Shown here one piece after another: positions 38,606 through 51,917 of a stretch of DNA of 64,000 nt; the stretch's first letter is position 1; every line of letters begins with the position of its first letter. The stretch comes from Larus michahellis (lineage: Eukaryota; Chordata; Aves; Charadriiformes; Laridae), in contig NC_133901.1 in assembly GCF_964199755.1 (NCBI RefSeq), positions 27,492,397-27,556,396 of the forward strand, read 5' to 3'. The notes beneath the pieces are model-generated. The model was not told the origin of the DNA, did no database searches, and saw nothing but the letters and a program-made list of their open reading frames with translations. Both the position numbers and the translations under genes were made by a program.

Positions 38606-41600
38606 CCGGTGCTGACTGCGGGGCTAGTGGCTCCGGGCAGTGTGGGAACGGGCCAGGAGGGCTCCTGGGAAGAGTGGGAGGGCTTTTCTTTTCCCCGAGA
38701 TAATGCATGGCCTGCAGTGGAGAGGCGACACAATGAGCCCAGCTGTGAATAGGCTGGAGCCCTTACCTCCCATGTCTGTTACGGCAGGTCCTGAACCACC
38801 ACTTGAATTATGGTGCCTTTGCCAGTCCCTGCGTCTGGCCCAGCCATCTGTTTTGGGGAAAAATCTCTAGATACATAGTAAATTTTCTTTGGGAGCTGAG
38901 GTGGAGGTATTTGGATGCCTGCTGGCCCTGGGATGGAGTATTTAGCTGGTGTATGTTTGGAGGGAAAGGTGGTGGGTCCTGGGCGAAGTGTGATGCACTT
39001 GTTCTTGGAGATGGGGGCATCAGCGGGGGGTGCTGCCTGCATCGTGCTTTAAGCCTCCACATTGAGCCAAATCTCTCTCTTTGCAAAATTTGACATGGGA
39101 ATTCAATGTGTAAAGGTGATGATATTGAGCCTTGTGAGCCATGGCAAGCCCGTGGCTTCTCAAGCAGCATGCAGGGGACACTGGCAGCACGATGGACCAG
39201 GCAGCTCCGGTACCACCCCCATCCCTGCTCGCACACCTCCACCCCTTCGCTCTGCTTCCCCCTCCCACCTCCAGGTCCAGCGATTGCTTTCCAACAAATT
39301 ATTTCTATAAGCTGTGGGCAGAGGCTGGAGACAAAAGCTCAGGTACGGAGCGGCGGCGTTGCTCCTGACCCTTTCCCACCGCTGGACAAACGGAGCCGGC
39401 AGCATGAGGCGGGCACACAAAGGCGCCGTGCCGGCCGGAGCGCTGACCCCGCCGTGCCACAGCTACCTGCTGCTCCGCCACAATGGCCCCGCGGCCCCGG
39501 CCGGCCTGCCGGGGTGATGAAAAAGGGTCCGAGATAATAATGAGCCTGACTACCACTGCTCTCTTCAGAGAACCGAGTCAACTCCTTGGGAAGAAAGGAG
39601 AAGAGAAAAAAAAAAAAAAAAAAAGGGAGAAAAAAAAAAAAGAAAGAAAAACCCCTCTTGGATAATAAAGAAGTAACAAATGAAGACTGAAAGCCTATAG
39701 AAGGCGTCTTAACCCAGCGAAGAAAAAAAATGTCAACATCTGTGGAGCTGTCTGCAAAAACAGACTGAACCCCTAATGAATACCCTCTAGAAAAGGCATT
39801 CACTCGAGGAAAGGCAAAAGGCTACATTTTTCTATGGAGGTATAAAGATTTTGATGAATCTGCCCTTTCCCTTTCCAGTGCAGTTGAACCAAGCGCTAAT
39901 GTTCATCTTCAGCTGTATTAAAGGGTGCGGAGGGGGGGACGGGGTTGGGGGAAGAGTCTTGATCTGAAAGCTTATGAGGAGGGTGGATTTAGGGAGCCTG
40001 GATAGATGTCTGAGCACTAAGGCAAGGAAGAAAAGCAACAGGCATTAGAGAAAATACTGTTTAACAAGAGTTTCTTTAGTCAGCCCATTTGAGCAGAGAT
40101 TGGTGTGCCATAAATGTAATCCTCTTAGTGCTGACTTAAACGTGTTTGTACAAAACAGGGAAATATAATATGAATGTAATAGTCACGTTTGCTAAAATGC
40201 TTAATAAAAAGACAAAAGTCCTTTATTTTGATCTTCAGCTCCGGTGCGGGCTTGGGGCACAGCAGATGTTTTCTCAGAAGACTGCTTGGAGAAAAAAAAA
40301 AAAAAAGAAAGAAAGAAACACAGAATATGGCTGTGGCCTGGTTGGCTATAGCACGGCACCACGGCACCTTCTCCGGGTTCGTTGCCGGCGAAGCCAGCCC
40401 TTGGCTAACCAGCCCCCGGGCTATCCGTCACGCCAGGTGAGCTGCCATGCTTTGGAACCCATAAACACTTGGTGAGGAGCGGTGAGTAAACAAGGCGTGT
40501 TTCAGGTGGGAAGGCACAGGCAATTTTCTTTACTGTCCCCAGAGGCTTTGCTGGGGAGTGTTAAGGAATAGTCCCCAGCTGGAAAGGGATAAGCTCCTCC
40601 CGAGCCCGGCAGGGTTTAGGTCCTGGGCTGTCAGATTCACACCCAGCCGGAGCTGTGGTGGAGGAACCATCCCTCCACAGCCATCCACATCGAACCACCA
40701 TCCCCGGCTGCTTCCTACCTTGTGCTGTGGACACAGCAGGAAAAACGATGGGTAGAGTTGCTGTAATCACCTTCCTAACATCTGTGCTGATCACAGGTGA
40801 ATTTAAGTACACGACTGAGATCTGCAGGGGGTTTTTGTGTGTTTTGGGTTTTTTTTAATCTCTTTTTTTTATTATTTCTATAGGATAATCATGGAAAACG
40901 CTAAATTGAAATGGCAGTGTTTGGTTTTGACTTAGCTTTCTAAACTTTTAATTAGTGTTGATGCTGTACAGCCGTACTGGCTAATGTTAAATATATTAGA
41001 TGTTTGTCTTGGGCACTGTCGATGCTTCACATTGTGAAATGCCAGCAATACAGGAAGAAGACATGGTGATAAAATCAAGTCACTTTTCAAGACGTAATAG
41101 TCCAACAGTGCTATTCCACAGTAAATTTACCTTTCAGACCTTTCTTCCGACCTGGAGCAAAGATCGGTGCTGCAGTTCTGGGCAGCTCACACAGCGGGGC
41201 AGGAAAGGACATCTCCATGACTGCCCTTGGGATCCTGGTGGGCACATTGGGCTCCTCTCGGCTCTCGCATGGCACCAGGGAGCTGTTGATAGGTCTAAAA
41301 TAAAGTATTTTCCTCTGTGTTCCTCAAACAGACACCACCTTGCCACAAGAAGCCATGGTTCTCCTTGGGTCAGCCCAGGTGTGTGCAGGTGATTGCTGCT
41401 CGGTGGCCCAAGGGGCTTGGATCTAAGCTTGGGTCAAGATTTAGGTCAAACCCCAGGTTGCTGCTGCAGGTTTGGGTGCCTGGTCGCGCCAGGGTGCCCC
41501 TAAGATGTCACCTCCTGGAGATGGATGGGTGGTGTGGGGACAGGGCTGCTCGCTTTCTGCTGCAGCACATGTTAGTGCGAACGAGGTAGAACTTGCTTCT

Positions 41601-44355
41601 TGAAGAAAATTTCCACTCTAATGGGAAAAGAAATGCCCGGGCGGTTTTGGAAGCACACCAGATGTTTTCTGGTATGGCCCACAATGTGTACAACGAATGC
41701 AAGGCATTTTGTGTGGAGAGCAGATATTTTCCACAAGAACAACATTTTTAATTAAAAAAAAAAAAAAGAAGCACCCGGTTTCCCAATTAAGAAGACAAAG
41801 GCTTTGAAAGCAGATATTCTCTGACTGCCAGGGTCCTGTGCTCAGGAGCTGCCGTGCTGGGCAGGGATGGAGAAGCCCCTCCAGCTGCAGAGGAGCGAAG
41901 GGGAGCCCAGGGTGGGTGAGCTGGGCTGGTACCCATGCCTGGCTCCTGTTACTGGGTCTGTGTGGTCGTCTCGATGCCATGTGGTTCAGATCTCCAGCAT
42001 CTCCCAGGTCCTCTCCATCACCCCTCACCAGACGGGGAGGTTGGCAGGTCCTGTGTTTCCCACCAGGCACCTGCTGGGGCCACTGAGGCAGGTGGCAGCT
42101 CTGGGGAGAAACCAGGGGCATTTGGGGCCAGGCTGGTGGGGGCACAGCCTGTAACACAGTGTGTCCAGATCTGTGCAGCCGGACGGCGGTGGCTGACAAG
42201 CTCTGGTGCTGGCCTTGGATAATCGGTCGTGCTTTGGGTGTGACATGGTGAAAAAAAGACTTAGAACGGCCAACTTGCTGCCTGCAGAGAACAGTGCCTT
42301 TCTGGTAGTGAGAAGAAAGGAAATGGGTTAATTACTGGGGTCTGCCATCACTTTTTTCTTGGAGGCTGCTTCCTTGGCTAAGGGAAAATTAAACAGGGGA
42401 CATTTTCCATGGGGCAGGGAAGCTCTGGGTGCTCGGAGAGCAAACCCCATGTGTCACATCTTCCCAGGTGCCGCCAGAGGCAGCCCAAGTGCTGGAGCAA
42501 GGCAGAGCAAAGGGCACCAAAACAGAGCCGAGGGGCCGGCAGATACCTGTTGTCTCCCCATCACCACTCCCATCCCGGGTCTGAAATTCCCAGCCGTCGG
42601 ACGTGGAGCAGGGGGGCTGGGGCAGATAAATGCAAAGGGCCCAGGGTAGCGGTAGCATCTCCCTGGTAGCTCCTCCTGCTTTCTCCCACGCCTGCTTTGG
42701 TTCTCTCTCCTAATAGTGACATCAGAGCCTCCAAACCCCGCTATGTTTCCTCCCGGCACACCTGATTCCCGAGCCTCGTGTGCGAAAGGCACATTTCTTC
42801 ACCAGCAACATCATTACTGTAACGGGAACAACGCAGTTTACAACCCAATAAACCCCACATCCTTCTGTGCAGGCTCCTCTTACGTGATGCTAATGCTTAC
42901 AAGATGTGCAACGCTGCGGGACAGCCCTGGTAACCAACGCCCCAGCAAACGGCTCGTGTTTTACATTGCTTTGTGGCCACAGCCTTTGCTAATTAATCCC
43001 AGGGATGAGCCTCCTACTATCGGCAGCCCCGTGGCCGCTGGGTGCCGGTGGCCTGTTGTGGCTCCTGCTCCTGGCTCCGTGGCCGAGCACGATGCTCTCT
43101 CCCGCCTGCCATGGGTGCCCCCAACCACAGCCCACCCTGGGTCCCCGCTTTTGGCCACAGCTCGGGGCTGTTTATAGCCTGGTGCCGGCCGCGGCAAGGC
43201 GGGATGCCCGGGCGCCAGGGGAAGCACGGCATTGTCTTGCAGCGGCGTTGTGATCACACACTGCGGCTAACGTGATTTACATCCCATATTCGACCTCTGG
43301 CGACTTCAAAGCTGGGGCGAGAGGGGGATTAAGCAGAGGGGATGGGGACGGGGGAGCCGGGGGGGCCCAGCTCACCTTTGAGCTCCCGTCGTCCCCTCCC
43401 CGCTGGACCCGGGATAATCATCTGCCTTTGTGCTGCCGGGGAAAGCCGGGGTGCAAACACAGGGACCTTGTCAATATTGGTTTTTGAGAAGACTTTTTTC
43501 TATTCTCCCATGTCTGGAGTTTTTGTACCCAAATCCCCCCGGGGCTGCCCAGCCTTCCCCTGGGAAATCGAGATGACGGGGGTCCCCGCTAACACCAGCC
43601 ATTGATTGAAATTTCACACCCACCTGTTTGCACACAAGATTTAATTTGGTTGATTCTTCATGCCCTTTTCCTGCTTAATCACCAACCTATTGACCTTAAT
43701 ATTAAAAGGGGCTAAGGGCGAGGGAGAGAGAGAGAGAGAGACTACATTTCTGTAAGGGAACAAAAGCTTCCAGAGAATAAAGTAGGCACAGCCAGCCTGG
43801 AGCTAATGAGTCCCCGTCGCACACAGGAGCAGAAAACCCTGCGTGCTGCCCGTGGCTGGTGCAGCGCTTCTCTCCCGTTCCCATGTTGTGCTGCCAGTCC
43901 CATTCCTCCCTGCCCTTTACAGGACCCATAAATTTAAGGCCAGAAGCAATGGGAGACCACCTGGGCTGAGCCCCGGCACGCACCACCCCACTGCGTTTTG
44001 CATTTTTCCTTGCTGAAACGCCTCCTGTTTGATGGAAGATGCTGGGATGCGGGAAACTGGCCCAGCGATGCGGCAGCGGGCAGAGGTCAGGAGCATCCCG
44101 CACGGCCAACACCGGTCCCTGCCGTGGTTTTTACACACACGCACACATCAGAACAGCAGCCGTGTGGCAGTGTGAAGCCAAGCCCAGCATCCAGGGGTAA
44201 TGCTGAGCCCTGCCCTGCTCTGGCAACCTGGCCAATGTGCCCTGCGAGCTGGGGCTGGGCCAGTGGCATCCTCCGCCCAGCACAAGGCAGCCCATGGGGA
44301 ATAGCTTCCCTGGTAGGAGGGAGGCTGGGACTGTCCATTCCCGCTCTTTGGCTGG
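38606..44355. other. gene-poor HES1-side interval with several AT-richer islands
   Basis: No coding exon recognised. Islands richer in A and T than their surroundings lie at about 39.53-40.32, 40.78-41.13, 41.58-41.80 and 43.56-43.76 kb. Simple tracts include an A-rich run at 39605-39650, A runs at 40290 and 41752, and a short GA repeat at 43724-43741. A CpG-rich patch lies at 39.34-39.53 kb. They look like regulatory DNA by composition and position only. Confidence 0.35.
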
Positions 44356-44440
44356 CAGGAGAGAAATCGTAAGGCAGGGACTTGGGCTAATTCGCTGTCT
44401 GATGAATTAGCCCAAGTCCCCTGCCCTACGATTTATCCTG
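44356..44440. repeat. 85-base near-perfect inverted repeat (candidate hairpin RNA)
   Basis: The left arm 44364-44393 and right arm 44404-44434 are complementary except for one mismatch and one single-base gap, around a 10-base loop (44394-44403). Beyond a 3:1 internal loop five more pairs extend the stem (44356-44360 with 44436-44440). Length and loop size fit a pre-miRNA-like hairpin. Transcription is not shown and I do not recognise the arms as a known miRNA. Confidence 0.85.
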
Positions 44441-47400
44441 GGGCAACAGGAGGGGCTGGGTATGCTGGTAAAGGAAGGGCACAGCCCTACACATGAAGTG
44501 TGTGCACCCACAGGGACCTATGCGTGGCTACCGGTTGCCCCAAGCATGCATCCAGCCCGGGGCGCAAGACCCCCCCCACCTCCAGCAGCAGCCTTGGATG
44601 TGGGGCTTCCCAGAGCCCCGGGACGGCTCTGACCACCTTCCCCGCATCACCCTGTTTCACGGGGTAGAGTTTTCGGCGTTCCCCGCGCCTCCAGATGTCA
44701 TCTGCCTGCTGGAAAATGAAGAAAAGGGAAAAGTAGTTCTAATTTACCCCCCCCCGCCCCCCGCTCTGCCTGAGCTGACGCGAAACCCAAGCCGTGTGGG
44801 AGCCTGCGAGCGTGTGTGGCTGTGCTCACACGTGTGTGCGGCCAGCCGCCCGTGTCCTGCGCCCTGGCTGGGGCCATGCTAGTGGGGGGTGGTGGAAAGG
44901 GGACATACGGGTGCATGTGCGCTTTTCCCCAGGGGGGCTGTTTCGGTCTGCAGAGTGCGGTCGTGTTTATTTAATATCTGACGTCCCTTCTGTCTTCAGC
45001 GCTGACATTAATTGCCAGACAATGAGCAATGGAGCCCAGATGTTCCCCAGCGGTGGCCTCCCTTCCTTCGCCAGTGCTATGCGGGTGATAAAAAAAAAAA
45101 AAAATCCAAGTGGGAGTCGTGTTTGGGCCGCCACTGCTGCAGGGATGTTACTGGGAGCACGGGAGAGAGTTTGGGGGTCAGCCCACGCACCGGCAGCTCC
45201 TGCCCCAGCGCCTCCATCCTGGGAGCGGGGGAATCAGGGAGCAGAAGCCATGCAAAGTGCTGGAGGTGAAACCCATCTCCAAGATCTCCCCGAGCCCCCC
45301 CGCCCCGAAAAAGGCAAGCTTGCCACCCTGAGATTAACACGGCAGCCTGTTATTTCTTAAATACTCTTACTTGCGAAACAAGAGGCCATTTTACATCAGA
45401 GGTGGCCTTATCTCAGAGCTACAGTGCCGCTGGGGCCCCCCACCCAACCAGCCGAGCACCCGGGCTGCGGTTCTGCAGCTGCGCGGGGGCTCTGAGTTCC
45501 GCCCCCCCCACCCCCACCCCCCCCAACCCCGGCCTGGGATTTGTCCTTTCGACATGGGGCAGGATTGATGAAATACCGCTGATGGCTTCTTGGCAAGGGC
45601 TGGGCTGGGCACAGGAAGGCAGTGTCCCCTCTCTGTCCTCTGCCGTTGGTAGGACACGCCACCGAGGAATATGCCCAATTCCCTACTCTGCCAGGGGCTT
45701 AGCATGCACCACCCACCGCTAAGCATTAGCCATTATTCTGTAACTGGGAAGGAGTTATTAGAACAAATGGCACTGGAGACTAATGCATGGGATGGTGTTA
45801 TTTTTAGAAATGATGTCTGCCACGGTGGCATCCCTTCCTAAGGGACGCGCGTGACAGGGAGCGTAACCAGCAAACCAGCCTGACCAGCAAATAACCCCTT
45901 GCACGGTTTCCATATTGCCTTTTTAAACAGGAAGGGAACATGATACAAACGCTATGCGAATTATGATCTGAAAAGTTTTCCTGGCAGGTTGTCACACGAG
46001 TTGTTAGTGTCATTCTTTGACATGAACACTCAAAGCCTTTCTCTACCACTGGTTTAACCCTCTCGCCCCCCTGGGAGGGCTGCTGGGCGAAGATTTCCTT
46101 CCCCACCTCTCAGGTGCCCTCGAGATGTGATTTCACACCGGTACCTGAGACGGGGCTCCCCAGCTGATGAATTTTGGGTGCAACTCGAGAGGTTGGTGAG
46201 TGCAGGCAGGCAGGGAGACATGATGCTTTCTGCAGCTGCCCCCTCACCCCAGGGGCTGGAGAATTGGCTGAATAACCCCTCACGTGCACCACCTCCTCTC
46301 CCCTGGTGCACTGGGGCATCCTCACCCCCAAAAACATCCCTGGCCGAAGCACGTGGGGGCTCGCTTGACCCGTGGGGGCTGTGCGTGTGGGCGGGGGTCC
46401 CTGCCCACATGTGTGCTCATCTCCTCCTGCGCTGGCTTGGCTGCAGCTTCGCGCAGAGCCCAGCTGCGCTCTGGCCGGGGAACATCCGCTGTGGAAACCT
46501 GGGAGGAGCTGACAATCCCCAAAGATTGGCTGCACACCCGGCCAAGCAAGAGCTGCTGGCTCCCAGCCTAATTCGTTGCAAATGTGCTTCCATGTGGTTC
46601 CAATCTGGAGCCCTCGCTCCCCCCTCCGCTGCCCCCCGGGGCTCGGCAGGGGCCGGGAGCAGCCGAGCAGGGCAGAGCCGGGAGCAGCCCCAATGCTGGC
46701 CCGGGTGCACGGCAGCCGCCCAGCTCCCTGACCCCGAGACGTGTCCCCTGGCCCGTCCCCTCCTGGGGGGCACAGGGGACCTCCATCCCAGCAAGGGGTG
46801 AGTCCGGCTCATGGCAAATTCCCACTGGGGACGCAATGCCCGGATAGGTCCCTGCTGGCCCGCGCCCCATGGAGGGGCTAACATTGCTCCTTTGGTGCTT
46901 AGCCCAACCCCGGGCATCCTCTTCCCATCAGGGTTTGATTTTCATCTGCCACTGGGTGATTTGCGGGGGTGGCGCTGGGCTGGCAGCCAGGAGCAGACAG
47001 CATCCTTATTTAGCCTTCGCTTCGTCCTCCCCAGCTGTCGGCCGGGGCCATGGCTGCCTACTCCCCATCCTCGGGTGCAGGTGGGCTCCCGGGGCACGGC
47101 CCCTTCTCTGCCCTCCCTGCCAGCTCCTGCCAGGTTGGCAGGGCTTGGGGCAGGAGAGAGCAAAGCTGGGTCCCGCTCACTGCACCCTGGGCACGGAGAC
47201 CCATTAGGGATGCCAGCAGTGCTGCATCGCTACCCCCGCGTCCTCCTGCCTGCGAGGCTCTGCTCTGCTGCCCCCCTTGGCACCGCTGCCCCCGGGCAGT
47301 GCTGGTGTCACCGTGTCACCCCCCCCAGCACGCTGGCTCCAGCAGAGATGTCCCCAGGCAGTACCATGCTCCTGAGCCTGCCTGTCCCTGCAGTTTCTGG

Positions 47401-50247
47401 CTGGATTTTGCGTGTCCCCCAGAAGCAGGGCAGCTCTCTCAGCCCCCCAGCACTGGCATGGTGCAGCCTCAGGTCCAGGGAGCTCCCTGCCTACACCCCA
47501 GTGCACAGTCCCTGCACCAGCACTTCCAGGAGGGTCTTCCCCTTGTCCCATGCACACACCGGCGTTTAACATCTCAGACTAGCACAAGCACCGCATATTC
47601 ACTTCAGATCTTCCATCTAAGGGTCTTTCCCCATCTCTTGGAGTCCTTGCCTACGTCCTGCAATGCCCCTTTAGTGCTGCCAAGCAACTTTAAGCTCAAT
47701 TTAAAATTAGTCCAGACTCAAACACCCTCTTTTCCCCCAACTCATGTTTTTGGAAGGAGATTGCATCAAAGCTTCAAAACATTCAATAAAAAATTGCTCC
47801 ATCAAGAAAAGTTACAGCCCCTCTCCTCTCCGGTGTTTATAGCTGGATTAAAAATGCCTGGCACAAGGTTAACACTCGGAGCATTGAAATAAAATGGCAT
47901 AAAATGAGTTCAGTCCTCCTCAGGTTTCAGGAGAAGTGGGGTGAACTGTGTGGGGGAGCGTGCGGGCCGGGGCCGGCACCTGCAATAACATCTTTGGTGT
48001 CACTGCAGGAGCGGAAAAGGAAATGAGCAGTCAGGGAGCCGGGAGTAGCACAGTGGTGGCCGGGTGGGCTGGGCTGTGATTGCCGCCCTGTCGCCCCTCG
48101 ACGAATCCAGACACCCCCCACCATGGGCAGCACTGTGCTGCTGGCACCCCCAACATGGTCCCCCAGGCACCTGCAGTGCCCGTAGCACTGGGAAGAGATG
48201 GTGAAGCCGGGGACATGGGATCCACCTGCCACTCCTTCCCTCTAGCCATCGGGGTGGGTCCAGGTGCAAAGAAGGAAGAAATATCCCCAGTTTTTAGACC
48301 CTGGGGAATAAAGGGCTTGGCTGAACTGCAGAAGCATCAGTGATGGCTGTGGGAGGACACACCCACAGGCATTGCCCTGCGAAGGGCTTTGCTGCACGTC
48401 GCCATTGCATGGAGATGCTGGGATGAGCTCGGCTCGACCCTGCAGAAGCCCTGACCCCTGACCCCACAAGACTGGGCTCCCTCCCTCCATAAAAAGCCAA
48501 GCTGACCCCTCCAGGGTGACTCAGGACTGCTGCCAGCCCTGCAGGAGCAGTGTCAGGGTTGCTCCAGGTCCGCACCGGGGCGGCGGGGGACGCAGCGATG
48601 CCGGGGCGCTCTGGCAGGCGTGCAGCCCTCGCTATGCTGCACCGCTGCCGCCCCAGTGCAGCCAGGCACCGTGCTTGGCCTTTTAAGATCAGAAAGGTTT
48701 TTGAACTGACGTGAGCTCTGGTACGTGGAGGAGAGCGTAGAGCAGGGTAATTAAAGTGTAACAGCGAGGCTGGGTTTGCCTTTAATGGCTTGCAGCTGCA
48801 AATATTTTTCTGTCTTCTTGAGCCCACTTGTAAGCTGTCTGGCTGTATTTCTCATCCTGGCCAATTAGATTCCCATGTGTGCTGCAGGAGTGAAAATATA
48901 GAAAGTGAATAATCCTCCAATTCTGCTCCTCGTTGCAGAGGCCTTTGAACCTCTGGCTGCGGTGGCTCCCTCCCACCCCAGCCCCACAGCCGCCCCGGCT
49001 CCCCTCTTTGCAACCCAGCTTCACCTCTAGTGGATCTGCCCGGGCATCGCTGCGATTCATCTTCAAGCCTTTCTGATCAAAGCTGGGGGCTTTCTTTTTT
49101 TTTTTTTTCTTTTTTCCCCCTCCCCCTTTTTGCCAATTTTTACAGCCATATTCCCTTTTGGCTGCTGGTTTTCTGCCAAAAGTTCCACTCTAAAATCAAA
49201 AGGGGCAGTCCATTAATATGAGGCAGCTGTAACAAGTACACTATTGTATTGTCTCTTCCAAGGTACCCGGGATTTTTAATAAACTGTGGGGCGTGGGGGG
49301 GCTGGTTGCCTCCAAGAAGGGGGAGGCCAAGGGTGGGGAGAGGGAGCTGGCAGAAACTGCAGTGCCATAAAAAGCAGCCCGGCAGCGCGGGTCCTTCGGC
49401 ACGCTCGGCGCTGCGTGGCGGTGGGAGCGGTGAAGGAGGCACCCGGCAGCCTCCCGGCTTCCTGCCAGCTCCGGCATCAGGTATCGGTCAGGATACGCCG
49501 CTTGCTTTGATCCCTGTGGGCTGACGAGGCTCTTTGCCAGGACCCACGCCGCCAAAAAACAGGCTCACCGCCCTCCTTGCCCTGCGCTGGGCTGTCCGTG
49601 GCTGCCGGAGTGCCTTGCTCCAGGGACGGGAGCTGCGATTCCCAAGGGAAAGCCGGGGAGCCAGGCAGGGTGGGGGGCACAGAGGCTGCTTGGGCTGCAA
49701 AGGGGTCCCTGCGCTCCCAAAACAACGCAGGGTGGGTGGCCGCAGTGCCTTGACTACTCCCAGCTGTCCCAGTGCAGGGAGGGCAGCTCGGCCGCTGCAG
49801 GGGACCGGGGACACTGGGGCTGGCTTGTCACTGTGCCGCGGTGCCGGCAGCCTCACTGCCCCGCTCGGCACGGCACTGCCCTCCCCTTGGCTGCTGGGCT
49901 GCAGACTGTCAGCGCCCGGCCCGGGGAACGCCAGGCGCATGGCTGGGCTTGGCGGCGGCAGCCATGCCATTCCCCAGCCCCAGGGGGCCATGTCCCTGCC
50001 AGGGCAGCCCCCTCCCAGCCACAGGCTCCTCTGCCCAGCCTGGGGGATGGGCTGCCGGCATGGCTCACTGAGAGGGGCTGGTGGCATGCTTTGTGGGGGT
50101 CAAGGGCACCCACGCACCAGCCGGGAAGCTGGTAGGGAGCACCCATAAGTGCAATGGGGTGTAAACCTGAAACAGCCACAGCCATGAAGAGCTCAGACCC
50201 TGGGTCCCAGGGTTTGAGTCCCGCTCAGGTTTGGGTCTCTCTGGGAA
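44441..50247. other. gene-poor interval with AT-richer islands
   Basis: No coding gene recognised. AT-richer islands lie at about 45.70-46.07, 47.56-47.90, 48.68-48.96 and 49.05-49.29 kb. Pure C runs occur near 44.75 and 45.5 kb. ORFs across 46.1-47.9 and 49.5-50.1 kb are GC-rich frames without domains. Confidence 0.35.
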
Positions 50248-50676
50248 ATCACAGAATGGTAGGGGTTGGAAGGGACCTCTGGAGATCATCTGCTCCAACC
50301 CCCCTGCCAGAGCAGGGTCACCCAGAGCAGGTCACACAGGAACGTGTCCAGGCAGGTTTTGAATGTCTCCAGAGACGGAGACTCCACCACCTCTCTGGGC
50401 AGCCTTTTCCAGCGCTCTGCCACCCTCAGGATAAAGAAGTTCCTTCTCATGTTTAGGTGGTACTTCCTATGCTTAAATTTGTGCCCATTCCCTCTTGTCC
50501 TGTCGCTGGGCACCACCGAAAAGGGCCTGGCCCCATCCTCCTGACACCCACCCTTTAAGTATTTATAAGCGCTGATAAGATCCCTCCTCAGTCATCTTTT
50601 TTCCAGACTGAAGAGACCCAAATCCCTCAGCCTTTCTTCATAAGAGAGGTGTTCCAGTGCCCTAATCATCTCGGTG
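50248..50676 (-). mobile_element. CR1 LINE, 3'-end fragment
   Basis: About 430 bases of CR1 3' UTR in reverse orientation, beginning at the left with the element's 3' terminus. It corresponds to the last 430 bases of the copy at 26109-26733 and seems to be the same or a closely related subfamily. Confidence 0.95.
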
Positions 50677-51080
50677 TCAGTGTTATTCCCGATTCAGACC
50701 CAGCCCAACTAGGGAAGGTCCCCAAGACCTTCTCTGTCTCATTCCCCATGAGGGACATCAGCCAGCACCCAATGGGACCAAGTGTGAACTGCCTTGTCTG
50801 GTCAGGAGCCATACATGATGCCCCTCAAGACCCCCAGCACTCATGGCTGAGCCGCTGGAGCAAACCCCAGCCAGGGCTGCCACTCTGGCCAAGTCATTCG
50901 AGCACCCTTTGCTGCAAACCCCCGCTGTCCTCCACTTTCGGGGGGTTTGGGAGCACTCTATGGCAGGGTGAGCTGAGGGTGGGGAGGCATGTTCCCGCGC
51001 CGGGGTTTGGGAGCATCGGGGTGGAGGGGGCTGACCCCATGGGCTCTCCATCGCCGGTCAAGGTGAGGACGGGCTGGGAG
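50677..51080. other. gene-free spacer
   Basis: Unique GC-rich sequence between the CR1 fragment and module copy B; nothing recognised. Confidence 0.4.
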
Positions 51081-51230
51081 CAGATGGGACCTGCTCTGCT
51101 GGTTGAAAGAGCGTTTCTGCTATTTATGCTAAGCGGTGGGAATGCTTCTCAAGCATTTCGGATGGCTCTGTAATGAGGCTGGCCTAAATATGCCAGCATT
51201 GTTTGTGCCGGACAATTAAAAACTCCCCCT
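51081..51230 (+). repeat. duplicated non-coding module, copy B, part 1
   Basis: Counterpart of 37285-37436 in the same orientation. Both copies keep GCTATTTATG followed 11-13 bases later by GTGGGAA (51136-51142 here, 37341-37347 in copy A), the core recognised by RBPJ/CSL. Confidence 0.75.
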
Positions 51231-51917
51231 TGCCACATTAACGGTGTCTCTGGTGGCGGAAGGGCCCGGGAAGGCGCGGGCGAGGGCAGCCCACAAAGCC
51301 CGCCTTTTGTTTCCTGCTCCTTTGAACCCTCTCAAAGCCCCCGTTTCAAGGGGTGGCTTTTGTTTTCTTTTCAGCGGGCCTGAACCCAGAGCCGCCTGTT
51401 GTTTAGCAACACAGAAATGTGACCTTAATTGACTCTGCTCTCGGGTGCACTGTGTAAATCACTTCTGGCACCCCGGGGGCAGGGGGGGAATGCGTGATGT
51501 GTCCCCCCGCTTCCCCAGCCTCAGTACACCGGGGGAGAATCCTCCCTCTGGCCGCTCCGGGTCCCGGGATGGGAAGCGGGGCTGGGATACTCCTGTTCCC
51601 GTGGCGGAAGGTTTCCCGATTTCACAGGGGAGCAGCGAAAACTGTTTCCCTCGGCTCTTCAAAGCTCTTTTGCAGCCGTTTTGCTGCCGTGTTTACAGCC
51701 CAGCTGGGCCGGTAAGCCTCCTTACCTGCCTTCCCCGGGACTCACCGGGTTAAACTTTATTGCGAGATAAATTGAATGATGATGATGATGAAAATGATTA
51801 AGTGATGAAAAGGTAACAGCTCCTCCTGCAAACGTCTTGTCGCACACTTAGCCGGGCGACTTGTTTGTAGGATACCAGGGGGCTGATACATTAACAGATA
51901 TAATTTGCGGTCTCCCG
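51231..51917. other. spacer between the two parts of module copy B
   Basis: About 690 bases with a short GAT repeat near 51.78 kb and AT-rich sequence around 51.75-51.91 kb. No gene recognised. Confidence 0.35.
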
